DNA of 64,000 nt from NCBI RefSeq assembly GCF_036898095.1, contig NC_090768.1, positions 50,803,923 to 50,867,922 on the forward strand. The letters are read 5' to 3'. The notes under the pieces were generated by a model, which saw only the letters and a list, made by a program, of their open reading frames with translations, searched no databases and had not been told where the DNA came from. The position numbers and the translations under genes are program-made. Positions within the stretch are counted from its first letter, which is position 1. Each line of letters begins with the position of its first letter. Shown piece by piece: positions 57,910 through 64,000 of this stretch. Origin of the DNA: Palaemon carinicauda. Its lineage: Eukaryota; Arthropoda; Malacostraca; Decapoda; Palaemonidae.

Positions 57910-58848
57910 TCATCGAAGTACCTCGGTGAACCATTCTCTCGCGGGCCAGAGGGAAGCAACTAGCGTCAACCTTGTCCCTTCGTGAGAGGCGAACTTCTGC
58001 AGTACCTTGTTGACAATCTTGAACGGAGGGAATGCATATAGATCTAGATGTGACCAATCTAGTAGAAAGGCATCTATATGAACTGCTGCTGGGTCCGGGA
58101 TTGGTGAGCAAAATATTGGGAGCCTCTTGGTCATCGAGGTTGCGAAGAGATCTATGGTTGGCTGGCCCCAGGTGGCCCAAAGTCTCTTGCATACATCCTT
58201 GTGGAGGGTCCATTCTGTTGGAATTATTTGTCCCTTCCGACTGAGACAATCTGCCATGACATTCAAGTTGCCTTGGATGAACCTCGTTACTAGTGATATG
58301 TCTAGACCTTTTGACCAGGTGAGGAGGTCCCTTGCGATCTCGTACAATGTCAGAGAGTAGGTCCCTCCTTGCTTGGAGATGTACTCCAAAGCCGTGGTGT
58401 TGTCCGAGTTCACCTCCACCACTTTGCCTTGAAGGAGAGACCTGAAGCTTTTCCAGGTCAGACGTACTGCCAGTAGCTCCTTGCAGTTGAAATGCATTGT
58501 CCTTTGACTCGAGTTCCATAATCCCGAGCATTCCCTACCGTCTAATGTCGCACCCCAGCCTACGTCCGATGCGTCCGAGAAGAGAACGTGGTTGGGAGTC
58601 TGAACAGTCAGGGGAAGACCCTCTCTAAGGTTGATATAGTCCTTTCACCAAGTCAGACAAGACTTTATCTTTCCGGAAACCGGGATCGAGACCGCTTCTA
58701 GCGTCTTGTCCTTTTTCCAGTGAAAAGCTAGATGGTATAGAAGAGGACGGAGGTGTAGTCTTCCTAGTGACACAAATTGATCCACGGATGACAGTGTCCC
58801 TACCAGACTCATCCACAGCCTGACTGGGCAGCGTTCCTTCTTCAGCAT
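57910..58848 (-). pseudogene. RT thumb, RNase H and linker, element C (palm missing)
   Basis: It begins directly with the RT connection, MLKKERCPVRLWMSLVGTLS and LGRLHLRPLLYHLAFHW, with no fingers or palm and no YLDD box anywhere upstream. A TGA at about 58646-58648 replaces a Trp. Then RNase H: HVLFSDASDVGWGATL, MHFNCKELLAVRL, SDNTTALEYISKQGG and LNVMADCLSRKG, with acidic residues present. The linker follows: PTIDLFATS, FCSPIPDPAAV, LDLYAFPPF, LVASLWPAREWF, ending at 57910. Apart from the single TGA the frame is open, so this half was under constraint until recently or the copy is young. Confidence 0.88.
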
Positions 58849-58849
58849 C

Positions 58850-61061
58850 TTCTGGATGGATAGCAGGGCTGGGGGCTGATCGTCTTGTTCAGCAACGTCC
58901 TCATCAGAGGGTTCCTCATCCGAAACTGATGAGGAAACGGCAACGGAGTGGGCAACGTCTGACTCGCTGAATCCGGTCGCACTGGTGGATGCGTGACGGA
59001 GCCGGACGCAATATCATGGAACTGCTGCACAGTCTGTGAACTGTCAACAACCATGGGTGCGCGAGGAAGTACAGCGTCAACCCGAAACTGTCTAGACTGT
59101 TTGGGTTGTGCAGTCAACACCCTACCGGGTTGCTGAGGTTGACGCACTGCGTCACAACAAGTCACCTCTGCTGGTTGTTGAACGTCCTGAACGTCAACAA
59201 CCACCTCCGAGCGTCGCTTAACGTCAACGTGCGACTGGCAACCCACACTGGGTCGCATCGGTGGAGGAACCACCTCAACTGGCAGACGCGAGTAGGTTAC
59301 CTCAGCGTCAACAGGGCGCACAACCGACCGGTTGGAAGGTTGTTGGCCAGAAGGAGGAACCACCTCAACTGGCAGACGCGAGTAGGTTACCTCAGCGTCA
59401 ACAGGGCGCACAACCAACCGGTTGGAAGGTTGTTGGCCAGAAGGTTCTTCTCCGCATTTAAGTCCTCTATCAAGGACGCAAGCTTGGACTGCATGTCTTG
59501 CAGCAAAGCCCATTTAGGGTCTACGGGAGCAGGTGTGGCAACAGACGGGGTTAGCGACTGAGGCGGAACCATTTACCATCCCTGAAAGCCTTGTTATGTG
59601 TGACATAATAGTACAGCAAAACTTCAAAGGCTCGACAAAAGTTGAGAAGTTGACCTGTAAACAACTTGGAGCGTCTCCTGGCTAGGCGCCAGGGCGAGTC
59701 TACCAGAACTGAGAAGTCTATCTGGGCAGAGGCATGAACTCCCAAGCCGAGAACTTCTCTCGTGTCCTATCAGACTCTCGCTCTATAAGCCAGTTTAAAA
59801 GAAGGGAAATCAAAGGCTGTATCCCTAAAACTCCTCCTGGTGCAAAAACCAGTCGCCTAGCCAACGTAACGCTCTCTAGGAGAGCGAGAGAGCACTAGCT
59901 TAAAAACAACGGTTTCGAAGTAGCTAGGCCTAGTGTAAGTTCTGACGTTTAGGCGAACGAGGAGCAGCAGTTACAAGATCCGGACGAAGGTCCTTAAAAA
60001 ATCATCATGATTTAATTAAAGTCCATAGGAGGCTAAGCAGCTTAAGGCTCCTCTCCAAATGACAGAGTCCTCAAGGGAATATCAGTAGGAGGGAGAACAG
60101 CACTTTCTCATCTACAGGAACCTTGTCCGATAAAAGCTAGGTTATCTCAGTGAGTCTCTCACTGGTGCATTTGTAGCAGACCAGAAGGCAACGTCATGTA
60201 ACTGCTTGACAGTCTGTGAACTGTCAACAACTGAACTGTCAACCACAACAGGTGCGTGAGGACATACAGTGTTCACTCGAGACTGCTTTGACTGTCTATA
60301 ATGAGCAATCAAAACAACTCTAGAATGCGGAGGTTGACGCACCGCGTCAAAACAAAACAACTTAGACTGTTGTTGTACCTCGCGAACGTCAACGGAAGGT
60401 TCCGTGCGTTACTGAACGTCAACATGCGGCTGGCAGGGTACACTGGAACGCATGGGTGGCGGGACTCTCTCAGCTGGAGTGCGGCAGAAGGTCGCCTCAG
60501 CGTCCACAGGACGCACAACCGTGTTGGTTGTAGGCTAGAGGTTGGTGCAGTGTCAACCTTCTCCGCACGAAAGTCCCGCATCAATGACGTTAACTGAGAC
60601 TGCATGGTCTGCAGCAAAGACCACTTAGGGTCTACAGGAGCAGGTGCGGCAACAGACGGTGTGACTGCCTGATGCGGTACCGCTTTGCCTCTCTTAGGAG
60701 GTGAGCAGTCGTCGGAAGACTGCAGCGAGTCCGAACTGACCCAGTGGCTACAACTGGGCCGTTGGACTTGCGCGGAAGGGACCGACTTGCGCTTAATAAG
60801 CTGCGAGACCTTGGTCCATGGTTTCTTACGAGAAACCTCTTCCGCAGACGAGAAATAAATGGGCTCTCTCGTCTTTGTGTGGGTGGGGCGATCTTGGGTA
60901 GATACGCCCGAAACCACGGAGGGAAACGTCTGTTCGTTGATCAAGGCCTGACGAACCCATAAGTCGTTCGACATTACTTCTCCCCTGGGCTTGGGAGCTT
61001 GCAAGAGGTCCCGGACTAGGTGAACGACAGGCACGAACAGACGAACCCTCGGACGCAACAC
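58850..61061 (-). pseudogene. Gag-like region, element C
   Basis: Open pieces at 61061-60309 and 59513-58842 with a frame-broken middle. Each half contains the block APVDPKWxLLQxMQSxLxSL, followed by VVRPVDAE, DAVRQP and VVVDSSQTV blocks, so the region is an old tandem duplication of about 1.1 kb. The upstream half has a basic stretch (KKPWTKVSQLIKRKSVP). I do not see the Cys motif of A and B. The assignment as gag rests on position and low-complexity composition, not on a clear family match. Confidence 0.55.
59263..59442 (-). repeat. In-frame 90-bp tandem duplication, element C
   Basis: Copies at 59263-59352 and 59353-59442 differ at about one base. On the minus strand they encode two 30-residue repeats containing VVRPVDAEVTYSRLPVEVVP. 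The frame is kept. Confidence 0.95.
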
Positions 61062-62280
61062 TGTAATACTTTGCGCATATCACTTTATCACTTCGATTTT
61101 CTGTTTTGCACTTATTTCACTGAAATCAAAACTTTTACTGATTTCTACCTGAAACACGCAATTCTACCCTCATTAAAAGGTAGTAATTGCGAAATCAGTC
61201 GTATAATGCAGCTCATTAATACTAGCAAAAAACAGAAAACATATATAAAGATAAAAAAATCAGTGGCTGGGAAAGAGACTAAACACTAGTTCAAATAAAC
61301 TACGTTTACAATCTCTCACCACACATAGCCTGGGGACAAGAATAAAACCCTAGAAACGTTTTACCTTCTTCCCCGTACAGCGACTAGGGACGAGAGTAAC
61401 ACGAGAAAAACTTTACCCGCTTGAACGGAACGTTTTCTCTCCTCTCTCTCCCTCCGTCTCTATCTCTCTCTCTCTTTCTCTATTGATTTCGCACCTAAGA
61501 GAAGAGCCCAATTATATATCGTCAAAAAAACATGTTATTTGACTAAAGGAAAAAACTGAAAGGTTTTCCAAATAAAAAGTTCCTTTAAATTAGAATTTAA
61601 AACATTTAAGCTAAGAAAGAATGAACAAAACGTCAGAATCGATTTACTCTACTGCAAAGTGAAACCGTGATACACTCTCTCTCTATCGTAACGATAGAGC
61701 GCATGTTGAACGTCCTGAACGTCAACAACTGCGTAGCATAAAAAACTAAACGTTAGTTCATCTTTGAAAACAGTACGAAGACTATCAAAGAAATTCTTTC
61801 ATAAAACATTAAATTTAAAAAGTTTTAAATTCTTTAAAGGCTAAATACGATATAACGGGCTCAACGTTGATTAACTTTGGTTCCAAGTTAGGACCGCCTA
61901 CTATCAGGAAAGGTCGCATATAAACAAAACATAAAAATTATCTTTATATGTTTATAATAAATGGAAAGTTAATCGAAGAGGCCTAATAAAGGCGGAGAGA
62001 TATAAAATATATAGATCTATAACGTGTTAAGCAAAATTACTAAAAACCTAAACACACTTCCGTCTAAGGGAAGGGTCGGCCATTTAAAAGTGAAAGAGAG
62101 TCCATACTCTCTTTGTCACCCTAATTAAATCTATCCAAAACGAGTTCAAGTTTTGAGATGAAGATAAAACAACTGCATAGCGAAAGCTCAAAACTAGAAT
62201 AGTGTACTTCACCAAATAGTTGTGAAAACAAATCCAGTTAGTAACAGTGTATTAGTAGGTCTTGCCGGTAGCCCGACAGA

Positions 62281-62433
62281 GAGAAAATTGGTTCTTTGTT
62301 TACTTGGAGTACTAAGTACCTGCTCGACAGATGGCGCTGTTGATGTACACCCCCACCTGCATAGCGATCACTGGCGTATTTTGACCGTAGGTTTTTCTGT
62401 CGAGCAACAGAGTTGCAGCTTATATGATCACCG
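62281..62433 (-). repeat. Element C inverted terminal repeat (right)
   Basis: Inverse of 56067-56219; it is the 5' end of the element because the genes are on the minus strand. Confidence 0.95.
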
Positions 62434-62453
62434 GCTAAGTTTAATATTGAAAA

Positions 62454-62780
62454 TTGTATTTTTCCTAACATACTTACCTAGAACTACCTTCCTAGGAGTT
62501 ACTGGTTAACTTTACCTAACCGACCAGCTTTTTGTATAGTTCACCCTCTTCCCGTTTTCTACGGGGTCAACCTCAGGTAGTGTGGTACGTGCCCTGAGGC
62601 GACCCGGGGGGTCGGGCAGCGTGCTAGCTCAGGTTGAATCGTCATTAAGTTTTTGGTCGCGACGAGATCAACCACTCGCCGCGCTCTCTCTTACCTTGTG
62701 CAACCCTTTGTGTCCCCCGATCCTTTGTGCTTACCGCGTGTTACCCACGTGTTTCCACTACCCTATTATGACAAATTTCT
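62454..62780 (+). mobile_element. DIRS element D, 5' end only
   Basis: Homologous to 25251-25570 of element A: both start TTGTATTTTTCCTAA and share CGACCCGGGG, TCTCTTACC and CAACCCTTTGTGTCCC-like blocks. No coding part remains; the similarity stops near 62775. Element C sits between this piece and the first 20 or so bases of the same element at 56001-56023. Confidence 0.85.
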
Positions 62781-62789
62781 CAAGTGCAA

Positions 62790-63180
62790 AGCAGTAGTGT
62801 AACTTCCTTTCTAAAGATGCATATTTTTGTAATTTTGGTTTTAATACAAACTTTATGATATGAAATGTAATTATTAATTGTCGGGATATTGTGCTAGTAT
62901 TCAAGTATATGTTTACGTAGGCGAGCCATTGTCAGTCTACAATATTGGGGTAGTGTAACAAAAGGTAGGCTAAGAAGCTATTCCCAGGACCAAATGTTGG
63001 TCATATTTCCAACTCCATTGATACTATTAATGCAGTTAATTGAGTAATAATTGCACATTATATAAGGAGATAATGAAAATCTATGGCGAAGCATTGAAGC
63101 AACCAAAAGAATAAGAAGCTAAGTACAGTACAATGCATGTGCTGCACAATGTACGAACTATGAAATTCTACCTATGGTTT
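62790..63180. other. AT-rich non-coding DNA
   Basis: Nothing recognisable between the DIRS D fragment and the SINE. Confidence 0.5.
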
Positions 63181-63189
63181 AAAGGTCGC

Positions 63190-63482
63190 TCATGAATGGC
63201 AGAGGCAAGGGACAGTGACATTGCCCTAGCAATCAGGACAATGCCCTAGAGACTGACCATATATTATATGATCAGCACCCAAGCCTCCCCTCCACCCAAG
63301 CTAGGACCAGGGAGGGCCAGGCAGTGGCTGCTGATGACTCGGCAGATAGACCTATAGGCTCCCCCAAACCCCCCAACCTTAGCTCACAAGGATGGTAAGG
63401 TTGCAGACACTAATAGCACTAACGAGTCTGAGCGGGACTCGAACCCCGAGACTGGGAAACACCAGGCAGAGACATTACCGAT
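63190..63482 (-). repeat. tRNA-related SINE
   Basis: On the minus strand the 5' head carries a perfect B-box (GGTTCGAGTCC, 63445-63435) and an A-box-like stretch (TGATCGGTAATG) about 40 bases upstream, as in tRNA-derived pol III promoters. The body shares blocks with the 12541-12770 copy and ends CCTCTGCCATTCATGAGC. It is transcribed, if at all, by pol III and mobilised by a LINE. No poly-A or simple-repeat tail is obvious. Confidence 0.8.
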
Positions 63483-64000
63483 CAGGTGGAAGGAAATATA
63501 AGTAAATCTACTCCTGTAAATCCAGATTTGTGATGGCTAACTCCAAAAACATAGTATAACAAAAAATACAAAGGTAGTTGAAAAAGAATGACAAGGTAAA
63601 CAGATAGAACGAAAGCACTAAGATCGTATCTTATTGAATACACACAAAGAAAACTATAATTTAGGCAAAATGTAGTGTTCAAATAAATCTTTTTAAAAGA
63701 ATTGTTTAACTTAATAGCATTTTAAATCAGTATCAAAATAATTTTTGAAATTCTGAGCTTGTTCTCGTTACCACTAAATAATTCAATAACCCATTGAGTT
63801 AATTTCTTAACTCATACTACTTATTCAAATAAGTAAAGTAGATCTTATGTAATAAATTGCTATTCTAAAAATTTATGAATGGATGGAATGTATACAATAG
63901 AAAAAAGAAAATTTTAAAGAACTGTATTTCAAATGATCAAATGTATTCATACACTAATTAAGAGAACATCTTGTAACAAGAAGTCCACTGTCATGAATTA
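63483..64000. other. AT-rich non-coding DNA
   Basis: Nothing recognisable to the end of the window. Confidence 0.5.

Larger units (their letters stand above)
56024..62453 (-). mobile_element. DIRS element C, RT-deleted, with ITRs and exact ICR
   Basis: 6,430 bp. Outer inverted repeats lie at 56067-56219 and 62281-62433 (153 bp, one mismatch seen). The ICR is at 56266-56359. The ends are mapped to the base by comparing the flanks with element A, which has the same site uninterrupted; there is no target duplication. On the minus strand it carries a gag-like region with an internal duplication, then the RT thumb, RNase H and tyrosine recombinase. The RT fingers and palm are absent. The near-identical ITRs suggest recent activity, probably with enzymes supplied by another element. 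Confidence 0.92.

Noticed and set aside
57779..58531. 250-residue minus-strand open frame
   Set aside because: It overlaps the RNase H/linker frame (58497-57910) in another register and has no recognisable domain; the real frame shows RNase H motifs.
59106..59561. 151-residue + strand open frame with internal repeats
   Set aside because: It is antisense to the gag-like frame of element C; the repeats come from the 90-bp DNA duplication.

Overview
This is a stretch of a eukaryotic nuclear genome, most likely from a decapod crustacean (shrimp, crab or lobster type). The evidence is long AT-rich non-coding DNA, a spliced gene with GT/AG introns, and many DIRS-type tyrosine-recombinase retrotransposons, which are known to be abundant in decapods. 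Short dispersed repeats fit the same picture. No prokaryotic operon, CRISPR array or phage-like gene is visible.

One host gene is clear. It is an orthologue of SDA1/SDAD1, a nucleolar 60S ribosome-biogenesis protein, on the + strand in three coding exons (12137-12337, 17243-17434, 33284-35026). All junctions are phase 0 and the joined product is about 711 residues. Intron 1 is 4.9 kb. Intron 2 is 15.8 kb and is packed with transposable elements. An upstream acceptor at 12101-12102 suggests an additional 5' untranslated exon further left.

Nearly everything else recognisable is mobile DNA. From left to right: LINE-tail repeats (6.6-8.0 kb); an internally deleted DIRS relic G (8.1-11.3 kb); a LINE-tail short repeat (11.5 kb); a gag-only DIRS relic H carrying a SINE (12.5-15.9 kb); an RTE-like LINE 3' end (16.1-16.8 kb, minus); a Jockey/CR1-type LINE (18.2-24.0 kb) split by an apparently intact Tigger/pogo DNA transposon (21300-23798); a DIRS gag relic I (about 24.9-32.6 kb) split by DIRS element A (25227-30115); DIRS element E (35.4-44.5 kb, minus) holding a nested mini-element F (41314-42199); DIRS element B (45055-52160, minus); a 116-bp AG microsatellite (54.6 kb); DIRS element C (56024-62453, minus) inserted inside the 5' terminal repeat of a further DIRS element D; and a tRNA-related SINE (63.2-63.5 kb).

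The most informative part is the DIRS set. B, C and E each have outer inverted terminal repeats plus an internal complementary region (ICR) that joins the complements of the two outermost ends. In C the ICR reproduces the circle junction exactly, and element A supplies the uninterrupted version of the target site, so C's insertion can be mapped to the base with no target duplication. Several DIRS gag proteins here share an N-terminal Cys-rich motif. C has lost the reverse-transcriptase palm but keeps the thumb, RNase H and recombinase regions. All DIRS coding regions carry stops or frameshifts; only the Tigger transposase and the SDA1 exons are fully open.
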